Made by a program: the position numbers and the translations under genes. A DNA stretch of 64,000 bases, from assembly GCA_937950325.1 (NCBI GenBank), contig CALFDJ010000040.1, positions 1-64,000 on the forward strand, read 5' to 3'. The notes below the pieces were generated by a model, which was not told the origin of the DNA, did not search any database, and worked only from the letters and a program-made list of their open reading frames with translations. This DNA comes from an uncultured Collinsella sp. Lineage in GTDB: Bacteria; Actinomycetota; Coriobacteriia; Coriobacteriales; Coriobacteriaceae. Each line of letters begins with the position of its first letter. Position 1 is the first letter of the stretch. Of the stretch, positions 35,088 to 43,976 are shown piece after piece.

Positions 35088-36308
35088 GTGGGTAACCACT
35101 TCCGTACCTCCGGTGCGGGCGATGATGCCCCCAAGACGCAGGCAGGCGTCCAGGGCAGTCGTTTCGCCACTCCGGATTCAGAGGGCCAGCCTGTTGCTCA
35201 GGCCCCCGCTCAGCCGGCAGATCAGGCACAGCCGGCATCCGATCCCTTTGCCTACAATCCAACCAGCGATGTCGCGCTTTCCGGCGCGGCGGGTTTTGAG
35301 CCCGTTCAGGCCGTGACCGCTCGCGTGGAGCAGCCTCAGGCTGGCGCCGCCACGTCGCAGCCTACCATGGCCGGCATTCCCGACCCCATGGCCCCTGCGA
35401 CGCCGGCTCCTCAGCCTGCGCAGTCCGGTCTCTTTGCCGCTATTCCCGATCCCACGCAGCCTGCTGCCCCGGTGGTCGAGAGCGATCAGGCAGCTGAGGT
35501 CGCAAGCCTCGATAACGCGCTCAACAATCCCGATTTTACGTCGGTGTTTGCGCCCATCGATCCGCAGGCCAGCCGCAAGAAGATGGCCAAGCAGGCCGGT
35601 GTCGAGCCCGTCATCCTTATGGAGCATGTCACCAAGATCTATCCGGCACAGCCCAACAAGCCTGCACTCGACGACATCAACATCGAGATCTATCCGGGTG
35701 AGTTCGTCTTCCTGGTCGGTCACTCCGGCTCGGGTAAGACCACGCTGTTGTCGACGCTCAACCGCGACGTCAAGCCGACGAGCGGTCGCATCCTGGTTGC
35801 CGGTCAGGACCTCATGAAGATCAAGAACCGCAAGGTTCCGTTCCTGCGCCGCCAGATTGGCGCCGTGTTCCAGGACTTTAAGCTTCTGCCGCAAAAAACC
35901 GCCTACGAAAACGTGGCGTTTGCCCTGCAGTGCATCGGCAAGCCCAAGGGCGTCATTCGCAGCCAGGTGCCCGAGGTGCTGCGTCTGGTCGGTCTGGCTG
36001 ATCAGATGGACTCGCTACCCGACCAGCTTTCCGGTGGCGAGCAGCAGCGCGTTGCTGTCGCCCGCGCTATGGTCAACCGTCCGCCGCTGCTGATCTGCGA
36101 CGAGCCGACGGGCAACCTCGACCCGGCGATCTCGCTGGGCATCATGAAGCTGCTCGAGCGTATTAACCGCACTGGCACCACCGTGATCGTCGCCACGCAC
36201 GACCGCGAGATGGTCGATAGCATGCACCGTCGCGTGATCGCCCTCGAGGGCGGCCACGTTATCCGCGACCAGGAGAGGGGAGGTTACGGCAACTATGGCA
36301 CCAACTAA
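35088..36308 (+). CDS. ftsE: Cell division ATPase FtsE with long disordered N-terminus
   Basis: FtsE powers FtsX to activate septal peptidoglycan hydrolases. The ABC domain begins near residue 175: Walker A GHSGSGKTT (211-219), Q-loop VFQDFKLLP, signature LSGGEQQR, Walker B LLICDEPTGNLD, ATHDREM. It is preceded by ~170 residues rich in Pro, Ala and Gln, against a usual FtsE length of ~230 aa. The GTG at 35088 has a TAAGGAG site. An internal ATG at 35583 would give a normal-length FtsE, but its ribosome site is weak. ftsX overlaps by 14 bp. Confidence 0.92.
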   Translation: MGNHFRTSGAGDDAPKTQAGVQGSRFATPDSEGQPVAQAPAQPADQAQPASDPFAYNPTSDVALSGAAGFEPVQAVTARVEQPQAGAATSQPTMAGIPDPMAPATPAPQPAQSGLFAAIPDPTQPAAPVVESDQAAEVASLDNALNNPDFTSVFAPIDPQASRKKMAKQAGVEPVILMEHVTKIYPAQPNKPALDDINIEIYPGEFVFLVGHSGSGKTTLLSTLNRDVKPTSGRILVAGQDLMKIKNRKVPFLRRQIGAVFQDFKLLPQKTAYENVAFALQCIGKPKGVIRSQVPEVLRLVGLADQMDSLPDQLSGGEQQRVAVARAMVNRPPLLICDEPTGNLDPAISLGIMKLLERINRTGTTVIVATHDREMVDSMHRRVIALEGGHVIRDQERGGYGNYGTN

Positions 36309-37215
36309 CGTGGGCTACTCCTTCAAAGAGGCAATCAGCCACTTCTTCCGTAACTGGACTACCTCGCTCGGCGCCGTCATCACGATCTTCCTTTCGCTGT
36401 TTATCATCGGCCTGTTCATCATGGGCTCCGCGATGCTGAACTCCGTGATCGGCACCGTCGAGGATCAGGTTGTCATTAATGCCTTTATTAGCGATGACGC
36501 CGATCAGGCAGACGTCCAGGCCTTTGAGGCCGAGCTCAAGACGTGGAGCAACGTCAAGTCCGTGACCTATAAGGACAAGGACGACGCGCTGGCCGAGTAT
36601 ACGAGCAAGATGTCGGGCAACGCCGACGCCACCATGAGCGCGCTCGATGGCCAGAACCCGCTGCCGGCTTCGTTTGCAATTGAGATGGACGATCCGTCCA
36701 AGGTCGAGAGCACGGCAGAGAAGCTCAAGAAGGATGCCGATTTCCAGAAGATCGCGGATGACGGCGACGTCAACGCGAGCGTGCTGTACGGCCAGGAGGA
36801 AGTGAGCCGCCTGTTCCAGGTGACCAACTACATCCGCATCGCCGCCGTGGTGCTCGTTGGCCTTCTGACCTTTATCGCATTCATCTTCATCAACAACACG
36901 ATTCGCCTGTCCATCACGGCGCGTCGTCGTGAGATTGCGATTATGCGTCTGGTCGGCGCCAGCAACGGCTTCATTCGTGGCCCGTTTATCACCGAGGGCG
37001 TACTGCAGGCCATTTTGGGCTCGCTGCTTTCCATCGGCGTTCTGGAGCTGCTGCGCAATCTGATGATTCCGCGTCTGCAGGAGAGCATCGGCTGGATGTC
37101 GTTTGCCCTGCCGATGCAGTACTACCTGGTGACCTATGCTGCGCTGATTCTGGTCGGCGTGATTATCGGTCTCTTTGGTTCTGCCATCGCCATGCGCCGC
37201 TACCTGCGCGTGTAG
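36295..37215 (+). CDS. ftsX: Cell division protein FtsX
   Basis: A 306-aa membrane partner of FtsE. It has an N-terminal helix (~residues 27-50), an extracytoplasmic domain (~55-180, VEDQVVINAFISDDADQADV onward), and three C-terminal helices of the FtsX fold, including the ITARRREIAIMRLVGAS motif. The start overlaps ftsE by 14 bp; a GAGGGGAGG site lies in the ftsE end. FtsEX connects division to wall hydrolases; the partner hydrolase is not in the window. Confidence 0.94.
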   Translation: MAPTNVGYSFKEAISHFFRNWTTSLGAVITIFLSLFIIGLFIMGSAMLNSVIGTVEDQVVINAFISDDADQADVQAFEAELKTWSNVKSVTYKDKDDALAEYTSKMSGNADATMSALDGQNPLPASFAIEMDDPSKVESTAEKLKKDADFQKIADDGDVNASVLYGQEEVSRLFQVTNYIRIAAVVLVGLLTFIAFIFINNTIRLSITARRREIAIMRLVGASNGFIRGPFITEGVLQAILGSLLSIGVLELLRNLMIPRLQESIGWMSFALPMQYYLVTYAALILVGVIIGLFGSAIAMRRYLRV

Positions 37216-37240
37216 ACATGCCTGGAATTCATTCCTTCCA

Positions 37241-37273
37241 ACGGGTCGTCTCTTATGGGGCGGCCCGTTTTTT
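37241..37273 (+). terminator. ftsEX terminator
   Basis: ACGGGTCG pairs with CGGCCCGT around a 12-nt loop and is followed by six T residues. Confidence 0.82.
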
Positions 37274-37348
37274 GATCCCTAGGGGACGAAGGAAACGGAT
37301 CATTTGGGTAGACTCTTTGGAGTTCGCAATCGATAGTTAGGAGGCGCC

Positions 37349-39484
37349 ATGGGGCGCAATAACAAGCATAAGCGTGGAGCTCGCAATCAGCGCGGGCCGG
37401 TGCGCAGCGAACGCCGTCCGAGCCTGACCGGGCGCGTGCAGCTCCATGAGCATAGCGCCTACGTTGTAACCGAAAACGGCGACTACAAGGTCATGGGCCG
37501 CGGTAAGCGCGAGATCATGGATGGCGATACCGTTGCCGTGAGCATTAAGAACAGCCCGCACGGTGAGCGGCGCGCCGTGATCGAAAGCGTGGTTGAGCGT
37601 GCAGCCATAAGCGTGGTGGGCACGTACCAGACCGCCGGTCCGCTCGGTGTGATCGAGCCGCTCGATTCGCGTCTGAAGGCCGACTTCTTCATTCTGCCCG
37701 AGGATACCTCGGCGGATCGTCTGGGCGTCCGCCCGGGCGATGTCGTTGTCGCGCGCATTTTGACCTACCCGACGCGCCTGGAATCGGGCACCGTGACGAT
37801 CGAACGCCGCATTGGCGGAGATGACGCGCCCGATTTGGGCGTTCAATATGTGATGGCGCGCTACGGCTATACCGATAGCTATCCCGAGGCCGCGCTGGAC
37901 GAGGCCGAGGGGCTTTCGCTCGATGTGTCCGCGGCGCTTAAGGACCCGCTCCGCCGCGATCTGCGCGACCGCTTTGTCATCACGATCGACCCGGTCGACG
38001 CGCGCGACTTTGACGATGCCATTTCGCTGGAGCGTACGCCCGAGGGTGGCTACAAGCTGGGTGTGCATATCGCCGACGTTTCACACTATGTGGCTTGGGA
38101 CGGACATATCGATCTTGAGGCTCGCCATCGCACGACATCGGTGTATCTGGCCGATCGCGTGCTTCCCATGCTGCCCGAACGCCTGTCCTGTGACCTGTGC
38201 TCGCTTCGCCCTGACGAGGACCGTCTTGCGTTTACCGTCGATATCGAGCTCGATGCGCAGGGTCGCGTGCGGCATTACGATCCGTACCCCAGCGTGATTC
38301 GCTCGCGTGTGCGTATGGACTATGACGGCGCCGAGGCGCTGCTGGTGCGTGCCGGCGCGGTTGAGTATTCGGTGCTGGAGGGTGCAGCCGAGGATGTTGC
38401 GGCTGCCGAGACCTCGCGCGAGGAAGCGCTTGAGCGCGGTCTTGCGTGCGAGAAGGCCGCCCGCGGCTACAACATCGACCTCGGCGATTTCCTTGTCGCC
38501 GCCAACGAACTCGCCGAACTTCGCCGTCGTATTCGTCGCGCCCGCGGCTCAGTCGATTTTGACACGGCCGAGATTCGCGCTCTATTGGATGAGGACGGAG
38601 TACCCGTGCAGATTGTGGCGCGTGAGCGTTCGTGTGCCACGTCGCTTATCGAGGAAGCCATGCTGCTCGCCAACGAGTGCGTTGCAGAGTGGCTGGCAGA
38701 CCGTGATATCGAGGCCTGCTATCGCGTGCATGAAGATCCGAGCCCCGATAGCCTGCACGGTGCCGCCGTTGCGCTGGCGCAGCTAGGCATCATCGACGAT
38801 CGCCGTGCTGCCGGTATTGCCCTGGGGAGCCCCGATGAGCTGCAGGCTGCAGTTGATGCTGCCGCCGGTACGGCCAACGCACCGCTCGTTAACACGCTGC
38901 TTTTGCGCAGCATGCAGCGCGCGCTGTACAAGCCGCGCAACGAGGGCCACTTTGCGCTCGCCGCGCCGTGCTACTGTCACTTTACGAGTCCCATCCGTCG
39001 CTACCCCGATCTGGTGGTGCACCGCGTACTCAAGCTGCAGTTGGCCTATGAGCAGCTGGGCGGCAAGGACGCCCTGGTCCGTACGCCGCGCCTGATCGGC
39101 AAGGGGCGCGAGTCACTGCCGCGCATTCTGCCGCAGATCTGCCGCGCATGCAGCGATGCCGAGCGCGCGGCAGATGCCGCCAGCCATGCGACACAAAAGA
39201 TCAAGATTGCCCAGTACTATGAGGACCGTCTGGGCGAGCGCTATGCCGGAACCGTCTCGTGGGTTAGCAGCATGGGCCTCTTTGTGCGCTTGGATCTAAC
39301 GCAGGTCGAAGGCTTGATTTCGATCAAGAGCCTGGGCAACGAGTGGTTCGAGTTCGACGAGGACGCGCTTACGCTGACGGGCGCCGACACGGGGACTCGT
39401 TACGAGCTGGGGCAGCGCGTGATTGTCGAGGTCTCGCGCGTCAATACCACGCGTGGGCACTTGGACTTCAAGCTTATCCATTAG
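37349..39484 (+). CDS. rnr: Ribonuclease R
   Basis: A 3'-5' exoribonuclease of the RNB family (711 aa), acting in RNA decay and tmRNA-linked quality control. The RNB catalytic motif TIDPVDARDFDDAIS carries the Asp residues that bind magnesium. Cold-shock domains precede it and an S1 domain (YAGTVSWVSSMGLFVRLD) ends the protein. The N-terminus is basic (MGRNNKHKRGARNQRG). An AGGAGG site precedes the ATG. smpB, a partner in trans-translation, lies 4 kb downstream. Confidence 0.94.
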   Translation: MGRNNKHKRGARNQRGPVRSERRPSLTGRVQLHEHSAYVVTENGDYKVMGRGKREIMDGDTVAVSIKNSPHGERRAVIESVVERAAISVVGTYQTAGPLGVIEPLDSRLKADFFILPEDTSADRLGVRPGDVVVARILTYPTRLESGTVTIERRIGGDDAPDLGVQYVMARYGYTDSYPEAALDEAEGLSLDVSAALKDPLRRDLRDRFVITIDPVDARDFDDAISLERTPEGGYKLGVHIADVSHYVAWDGHIDLEARHRTTSVYLADRVLPMLPERLSCDLCSLRPDEDRLAFTVDIELDAQGRVRHYDPYPSVIRSRVRMDYDGAEALLVRAGAVEYSVLEGAAEDVAAAETSREEALERGLACEKAARGYNIDLGDFLVAANELAELRRRIRRARGSVDFDTAEIRALLDEDGVPVQIVARERSCATSLIEEAMLLANECVAEWLADRDIEACYRVHEDPSPDSLHGAAVALAQLGIIDDRRAAGIALGSPDELQAAVDAAAGTANAPLVNTLLLRSMQRALYKPRNEGHFALAAPCYCHFTSPIRRYPDLVVHRVLKLQLAYEQLGGKDALVRTPRLIGKGRESLPRILPQICRACSDAERAADAASHATQKIKIAQYYEDRLGERYAGTVSWVSSMGLFVRLDLTQVEGLISIKSLGNEWFEFDEDALTLTGADTGTRYELGQRVIVEVSRVNTTRGHLDFKLIH

Positions 39485-39512
39485 CCAAATCCCGACTCAT
39501 GGTGGGGGAGCG

Positions 39513-39545
39513 GAGGGCGGCCTTTCGGGACCGCCCTTTGCATTT
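39513..39545 (+). terminator. rnr terminator
   Basis: GAGGGCGG / CCGCCCTT-type stem (39513-39520 with 39531-39538) around a 10-nt loop; the T-rich end is short (TTTGCATTT). Confidence 0.65.
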
Positions 39546-39604
39546 GAATCGTGGCTACCTTGCCGTCTGCTCGGCCGCCCGCTTACCTGCTATTTGAGAG
39601 GTAG

Positions 39605-39641
39605 AACCTACCAAAATAAACCTGTCCCTTTTTGGCAGGTT
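39605..39641. repeat. REP-like element upstream of the serine recombinase
   Basis: Arms AACCTACCA / TGGCAGGTT flank a core with AAACCTGTCCC. It is a near copy of 27482-27516 and ends 20 bp before the recombinase start. Confidence 0.65.
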
Positions 39642-39661
39642 TACAAGAAAGCGGGGATGAG

Positions 39662-40267
39662 ATGGCGACGGTGTACGGTTATGCGCGGGTGAGTTCGCGC
39701 GATCAGAATCTTAATCGGCAGCTGGATGCGCTGGGCGCCTATGGCGTGGGCTCGGCGAATATTTATGCCGACCATGCGAGCGGCAAGGACTTCGATCGAC
39801 CGCGTTATCGCGAGCTGCTGCACGTTCTGGGAGACGGGGACGTGCTGGTGGTGCTTTCTATCGACCGACTTGGTCGTAATTACTCCGAGATTCTTGAGGA
39901 ATGGCGGCGCATTACCAAGAAGCTCGGGGTTGCCATTGTGGTGTTGGACATGCCATTGCTTGACACGCGTGTCAGGGCCAGCGGCGCGCCGGATGTGACC
40001 AACACCCTGATTGTCGATATTGTGCTGCAACTGCTGAGCTACGTGGCGCAGGTGGAACGCGAGAATATCCATCGGCGCCAGGCGGAGGGAATTGCAGCGG
40101 CGCGGGCGCGAGGGGTCCGTTTCGGTCGACCTCGCAAGCCGTGCCCTCCTCAGTTTGAGCTAGTGCGCGATAGCTATGAGGCAGGCGATATTACCCGCAG
40201 CCAGGCAGCAAAGTGCCTGGGCGTGTGCGTGGGGACGTTTGATCGCTGGATGCGCGAGGCGGGGTAG
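39662..40267 (+). CDS. Small serine recombinase (resolvase/invertase)
   Basis: A 201-aa Tn3/Hin-type serine recombinase. The N-terminal catalytic domain has YGYARVSSRDQN with the nucleophile at S11 and LSIDRLGRNYSEI, then the long E-helix region ERENIHRRQAEGIAAARARG, GRPRK, and a C-terminal helix-turn-helix (ITRSQAAKCLGVCVGTFDRWM). All domains are intact. It stands alone, without transposase or obvious invertible segment next to it. The ATG at 39662 is preferred over a TTG 30 bp upstream, which lies in the REP-like element. Confidence 0.92.
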   Translation: MATVYGYARVSSRDQNLNRQLDALGAYGVGSANIYADHASGKDFDRPRYRELLHVLGDGDVLVVLSIDRLGRNYSEILEEWRRITKKLGVAIVVLDMPLLDTRVRASGAPDVTNTLIVDIVLQLLSYVAQVERENIHRRQAEGIAAARARGVRFGRPRKPCPPQFELVRDSYEAGDITRSQAAKCLGVCVGTFDRWMREAG

Positions 40268-40371
40268 GGGTTTGCGTCGCTTTGTCGCTTCCTGTTGCGA
40301 TTCAAATTTTGATACGGTGACGATGTCATTTGGGGCTACACTCGCTGATATTCAAAAAAGGAGGTTGGCCC

Positions 40372-40953
40372 TTGGCGCGCGTAAAACAAATAATCGGATG
40401 GACCGCGATCGTTCTGTTCGCTGCAACGCTGGCGGGCATCTGGGTGCTGACGGAGCAAAATGCGGTGGAGACGTCGTTGCTGAGCGAGTCCACCGCGCGT
40501 GTGGTGGAGGGTCAGGCTACGGGCGTTCAGGCCGCCGATGCCACGGGTGAAGCCCAGACGGAGAACGGAATGACCGGGGGCACCGATTCGGCTGCCTCGA
40601 ATGTCCGGTCTGGCCGACTTGCTTCCATTCGCATGTGGGTGGGCGCGAACGTCCGTCGCGTTGCCCATACCGTAGAGTTTTTCTTCGTCGGATTGTTCGC
40701 CTCGGTGATCGTGGCTTGCTTTTCCAGGCGTCCGTGGAGCGTGTGCTCCCGTTGCGTGCCCGTATTGCTCTTTTGCGCCGCCTGCTCCGTTGGCGATCAG
40801 GTACATAAGATCTTTGTTCCCGGCAGGCATTTCGACGTTATCGATTTAGGATTCGATACTGCGGGCTATATCACCGCCATGCTGTTGGTATTGCTGGCAG
40901 CGGCGTTGGTGCGCCATGCGACTCGGCCGATCGGCGCCCATGCGAGGCGCTAG
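40372..40953 (+). CDS. VanZ-like membrane protein
   Basis: A 193-aa protein with an N-terminal helix (~8-28), a linker of ~45 residues that may be extracytoplasmic, and then a VanZ-like core: RRVAHTVEFFFVGLFAS, a helix, and SVGDQVHKIFVPGRHFDVIDLGFDTAG, with the family's D-x-x-H/FVPGR/D pattern. VanZ proteins affect teicoplanin resistance in some hosts; most are of unknown function. The start is a TTG at 40372 with AAAAGGAGG 7 bp upstream; the longer frame lacks a better site. Confidence 0.8.
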   Translation: MARVKQIIGWTAIVLFAATLAGIWVLTEQNAVETSLLSESTARVVEGQATGVQAADATGEAQTENGMTGGTDSAASNVRSGRLASIRMWVGANVRRVAHTVEFFFVGLFASVIVACFSRRPWSVCSRCVPVLLFCAACSVGDQVHKIFVPGRHFDVIDLGFDTAGYITAMLLVLLAAALVRHATRPIGAHARR

Positions 40954-41075
40954 CCTTAAGACGAGACATCGCGACTGCCTATGCTTCGACATTGACTACA
41001 ATAACGGCTGCAATCGCGAGCGGTCGTCGATGTGCAGTTTTCCATACACCTGTTTTCTCTAAGAAAGGAAATCCC

Positions 41076-41435
41076 ATGGCGGTATTGTTTGTTGAATATC
41101 CCAAGTGCTCGACCTGTAAGAAGGCCAAGGCATGGCTGGACGAACATGGGGTAGAGTATATCAACCGCGATATCGTTTTGGACAATCCCACGGCTGATGA
41201 GCTTGCGACCTGGATTGCTCGTTCGGGGCTGCCGGTGCGGCGCTTCTTTAATTCGTCGGGCATGAAATATCGAGAGCTGGGCCTGAAGGCGCGTCTGGAT
41301 GCGGGCATGACGGATCGGGAATGCTACGAGCTGCTGGCGACCGACGGCATGCTGGTCAAGCGTCCGCTGCTGGTGGGCGACGACTTTGCGATTCCCGGCT
41401 TTAGGGAAGCGGCTTGGGCCGAGGCGTTGCTGTAG
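41076..41435 (+). CDS. ArsC/Spx-family thioredoxin-fold protein
   Basis: A 119-aa protein with CSTCKKAKAWL (C11, C14) at the start, IVLDNPTADEL and the KRPLLVGDDFAIPGF motif. This is the ArsC/Spx/YffB fold; the C-x-x-C resembles Spx and MgsR but the RNA-polymerase-binding features cannot be judged. It could be a redox regulator or a glutaredoxin-type reductase. An AAGAAAGGAAAT site precedes the ATG at 41076. Confidence 0.85.
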   Translation: MAVLFVEYPKCSTCKKAKAWLDEHGVEYINRDIVLDNPTADELATWIARSGLPVRRFFNSSGMKYRELGLKARLDAGMTDRECYELLATDGMLVKRPLLVGDDFAIPGFREAAWAEALL

Positions 41436-41468
41436 CGGCTCCGGAAAATGCGACCCGGAATTCGCTTC

Positions 41469-41527
41469 CAGAATGGGATGTACTTTCCCAAAGTGGCCGG
41501 GGACTGCGGAAAGCACGTCCCATTCTG
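41469..41527. repeat. 59-bp imperfect palindrome after the ArsC-like gene
   Basis: A 20-nt arm CAGAATGGGATGTACTTTCC (41469-41488) pairs with 41508-41527 with one G-T and one mismatch, around a 19-nt loop. The following ~110 bp carry further fragments of the same kind (GGGACGCACTTTCCGC near 41604). Unlike the 27-nt-loop families. Confidence 0.6.
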
Positions 41528-41634
41528 AGCTTCGATTGTGGGACACGGTTTCCGGTTGAGGGCTCGACGGGAAAGTGGGGACCAGTTTGAGCTTGAAATC
41601 TGGGACGCACTTTCCGCCGGCGGGCCTGCCCCAG

Positions 41635-42045
41635 TCAGTCCGCCAGCCGCGCCCATTCGTGCGGATCGTAGACCTTTACGTGCTTGTTGGGCTTGCCGCT
41701 CCAGTACTCTTCGTCCATAAAGGGCAGATATGCCTGAATGCCGGGGCAGATAAAGGGAATCCGCTGCTGTTGCAGTCGCTCGCGCTGGCGCTGCTCCAGG
41801 TGTGCCTCGGATATGACGGTCGGCATGCCGGACAGCTCGACGAGGCTTGCCTGGATTCGCTTAAGGTCGGGGAGTCCCGCGTGCCATGACATCCGCATGA
41901 TTAAAAAGGATGCACGGCGGTATTTTGCCTGCACCACAGTAATGGCGGGGCGTAACGTGGGGTGAATTTTGTCCCGTTCGGGCCAAAGGTCGGCAGTGAT
42001 CTCGAGGCCCAGGGTCTCCCATAGGTAATCAAGCTCTTCGTCCAT
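41635..42045 (-). CDS. Hypothetical protein, single domain
   Basis: A 136-aa soluble protein. The segment IPFICPGIQAYLPFMDEEYW resembles a domain that in Firmicutes precedes a MarR-type winged helix; here no DNA-binding domain follows, and the reading frame ends after ~35 more residues. The resemblance is from memory and uncertain. A GAGG site 5 bp before the ATG supports the start. It is convergent with the ArsC-like gene. Function unknown. Confidence 0.6.
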   Translation of the reverse strand: MDEELDYLWETLGLEITADLWPERDKIHPTLRPAITVVQAKYRRASFLIMRMSWHAGLPDLKRIQASLVELSGMPTVISEAHLEQRQRERLQQQRIPFICPGIQAYLPFMDEEYWSGKPNKHVKVYDPHEWARLAD

Positions 42046-42321
42046 GGCGCCTCGATATCTACGCGATCATTGATACTTCGATTGTGTTGCCTGGTGCTAT
42101 CGTTTTCACGGTAGAATCTGCCAACGGTTGACGGCTACCGCTCACGGCGTTTTACCCTACGTGTACAGCGGTTGGCTTCACAGGTCCTTCACGGGTTGGA
42201 CTAAATTAGGCCAATTTGACTGAATTTCAAAAAAGTCAAAATTGGGGCTTGCGTCACGGCGAGACTTCCCGTATATTTCTTTCTTGCGCAAAGGCACAGC
42301 CGAGCGCAGCGATGCAGTCAT

Positions 42322-42395
42322 TGGGATGTCGTCTAATGGCAGGACAGCGGATTCTGGTTCCGTCAATGGGGGTTCGACTCCCTCCATCCCAGCCA
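42322..42395 (+). tRNA. tRNA-Gln(CTG)
   Basis: The acceptor TGGGATG pairs with CATCCCA. The anticodon stem GCGGA / TCCGT closes the loop TTCTGGT, giving anticodon CTG. The T arm has GGTTCGACT. The CCA end is encoded (42393-42395). It is followed 17 bp later by tRNA-Glu. Confidence 0.95.
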
Positions 42396-42412
42396 TTGCA
42401 TTTGCTACATAT

Positions 42413-42489
42413 GGCCCGTTCGTCTAGCGGTTTAGGACGCCGCCCTCTCAAGGCGGAGATCACCAGTTCGAATCTGGTACGGGCTACCA
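42413..42489 (+). tRNA. tRNA-Glu(CTC)
   Basis: The acceptor GGCCCGT pairs with ACGGGCT (one G-T). The stem CCGCC / GGCGG closes the loop CTCTCAA, giving anticodon CTC. The T arm has GTTCGAATC. CCA is encoded at 42487-42489. The D arm TCGTCTAGCGGTTTAGGA is typical of tRNA-Glu. Confidence 0.95.
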
Positions 42490-42499
42490 AAATTGAATG

Positions 42500-42528
42500 C
42501 CCGGGCCTCGTAAGAGACCCGGGTTTTG
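42500..42528 (+). terminator. Terminator after the tRNA pair
   Basis: CCCGGGCCTC pairs with GAGACCCGGG around a short loop, followed by TTTTG. It lies about 10 bp after tRNA-Glu. Confidence 0.7.
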
Positions 42529-42586
42529 TGTATTGACCGATGCTTAAGGCGCGCGTTGAGTCTGCCGCCCGGATCGAGGAGTAGCC

Positions 42587-43504
42587 ATGGATCTGCCCAT
42601 CAGCTTGCAAGACATCACGTATGCCGAGAACTATCTGGCGCAGGGCGACCTGGCTACGGCGACGCCGCTGCTGGAGCGTCTGGTGGAGCTCGCCGAGGAG
42701 TATATCGACGCTGAGTGCAAGACGGAGGAGAAGCGTCAATACTTTAGCTTCGATAGCAAGTTTGAGCGCTTGGCCTATCGCCGCGTGGAGAAGGATCCGC
42801 GCGAGCTCGTGCAGGTCGAGGTGCCGTTTGACCGCCTGTACTCTGACATGGCGTTTGCCTACATTCGCCAGCAGGATTATGTGAGTGCTCGCAACGCCTT
42901 GATGCAGGCCGTGCGCTGGGACCCCATGAACTGCAGCTACCGCCTGGATCTGGCCGAGCTGTTCCGCGCTCTCGAGGACAAGCAGGAATGGGCATCGCTC
43001 TCGTTCTCGGTGCTGGAGCGTGCAAGCGATGGCAAGTGCGCCGCCCGCGCTTACGCCAATCTAGGTCAGTACTTCTTGGAGCCCGAGACCGAGAACGTTT
43101 CGGCTGCCGTGGGCTGCGCGCGTCTGGCGCTGCGCCTGGCGCCCAACGATGCGCATACGACGCGCCTGCTCAACAAGATCCATACCACCTATCCGGATGC
43201 CGCCGATGAGAGCGACGACCACGTGATGGGTGAGCTCGCCCTGCAGGGCGTGCCGACCTCACCTTCGGCCGAGATCGCCATCTGCCTGATCATGTGTGCG
43301 ACCGATGCTGCAAGCGACGGCGACAAGCAGGAGGCGACGCGCCTGACGGTGCGTGCTCGCGACTTGGTGGGCGAGGAGGCCTGCGCGGCGATTATCAAAC
43401 TGGTGCGCGAGAGCGATGCCGAGCTCAATGCCGAGCGCAAGGCAAAGCGCGCAGGTGCCGACAAGGGAACCGATGGCGCCAAGGAGGCCGGCGATGCCCA
43501 GTAA
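42587..43504 (+). CDS. TPR-like hypothetical protein upstream of smpB
   Basis: A 305-aa soluble, helical protein. Segments YAENYLAQGDLATATPLLERLVELAEEYID and AFAYIRQQDYVSARNALMQAVRWDP (each read as a whole) look like tetratricopeptide repeats, so it probably binds another protein. The C-terminus is charged (KAKRAGADKGTDG). It overlaps smpB by 11 bp and carries the smpB ribosome site, so the two are coupled; a role in translation quality control is possible but unsupported by motif. Confidence 0.7.
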   Translation: MDLPISLQDITYAENYLAQGDLATATPLLERLVELAEEYIDAECKTEEKRQYFSFDSKFERLAYRRVEKDPRELVQVEVPFDRLYSDMAFAYIRQQDYVSARNALMQAVRWDPMNCSYRLDLAELFRALEDKQEWASLSFSVLERASDGKCAARAYANLGQYFLEPETENVSAAVGCARLALRLAPNDAHTTRLLNKIHTTYPDAADESDDHVMGELALQGVPTSPSAEIAICLIMCATDAASDGDKQEATRLTVRARDLVGEEACAAIIKLVRESDAELNAERKAKRAGADKGTDGAKEAGDAQ

Positions 43505-43964
43505 GCGCGAGCGCAAACTCATTTCCAAGAATCGCTCGGCACATCACGAGTACTTTATCGATGAGACGTTTGAGTGCGGTATTGAGCTGAGCGGCACCGA
43601 GGTCAAGTCGATTCGCGAGCGCGCCTGTCAGATCACTGACACTTTTGCGCTGATTCGTGGCGGCGAGTGCTGGCTCGTCGGACTGCATATCCACCCTTAT
43701 AGCCATGGTGGCGTGTGGAATCGCGATCCCGACCGTCGGCGTCGTCTGCTGCTGCACCGCAAGGAGATCGACTTTCTTGACGGCAAACTTCGCAACCGTG
43801 GTTATGCGCTGGTTCCGTTGGAGCTCTACTTTAATACCGACGGCCGCGTAAAGCTGCTGCTGGGTCTGGGTCGCGGCAAGAAGCTCTACGACAAGCGCGA
43901 GGACATGGCCAAGCGTGATGTCCAACGCGAGATCGACCGCGCCCTTAAGGAACGCAACCGCTAG
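43494..43964 (+). CDS. smpB: SsrA-binding protein SmpB
   Basis: Delivers tmRNA to stalled ribosomes. The 156-aa product begins MPSKRERKLISKNRSAHHEY and has GIELSGTEVKSIRE, NRDPDRRRRLLLHR and the basic C-terminal tail YDKREDMAKRDVQREI. An AAGGAGG site inside the upstream TPR gene supports the ATG at 43494. No tmRNA gene was found next to it. Confidence 0.95.
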   Translation: MPSKRERKLISKNRSAHHEYFIDETFECGIELSGTEVKSIRERACQITDTFALIRGGECWLVGLHIHPYSHGGVWNRDPDRRRRLLLHRKEIDFLDGKLRNRGYALVPLELYFNTDGRVKLLLGLGRGKKLYDKREDMAKRDVQREIDRALKERNR

Positions 43965-43976
43965 GCACTCTGTATA

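Larger units (their letters stand above)
42046..42586. other. 541-bp region holding two tRNA genes
   Basis: Upstream of the tRNAs lie ~275 bp in which I see no gene; a promoter for the tRNAs is expected there. Downstream of tRNA-Glu, CCCGGGCCTCG ... GAGACCCGGGTTTTG (~42500-42528) looks like a terminator. The remainder leads to the TPR gene. Confidence 0.6.
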
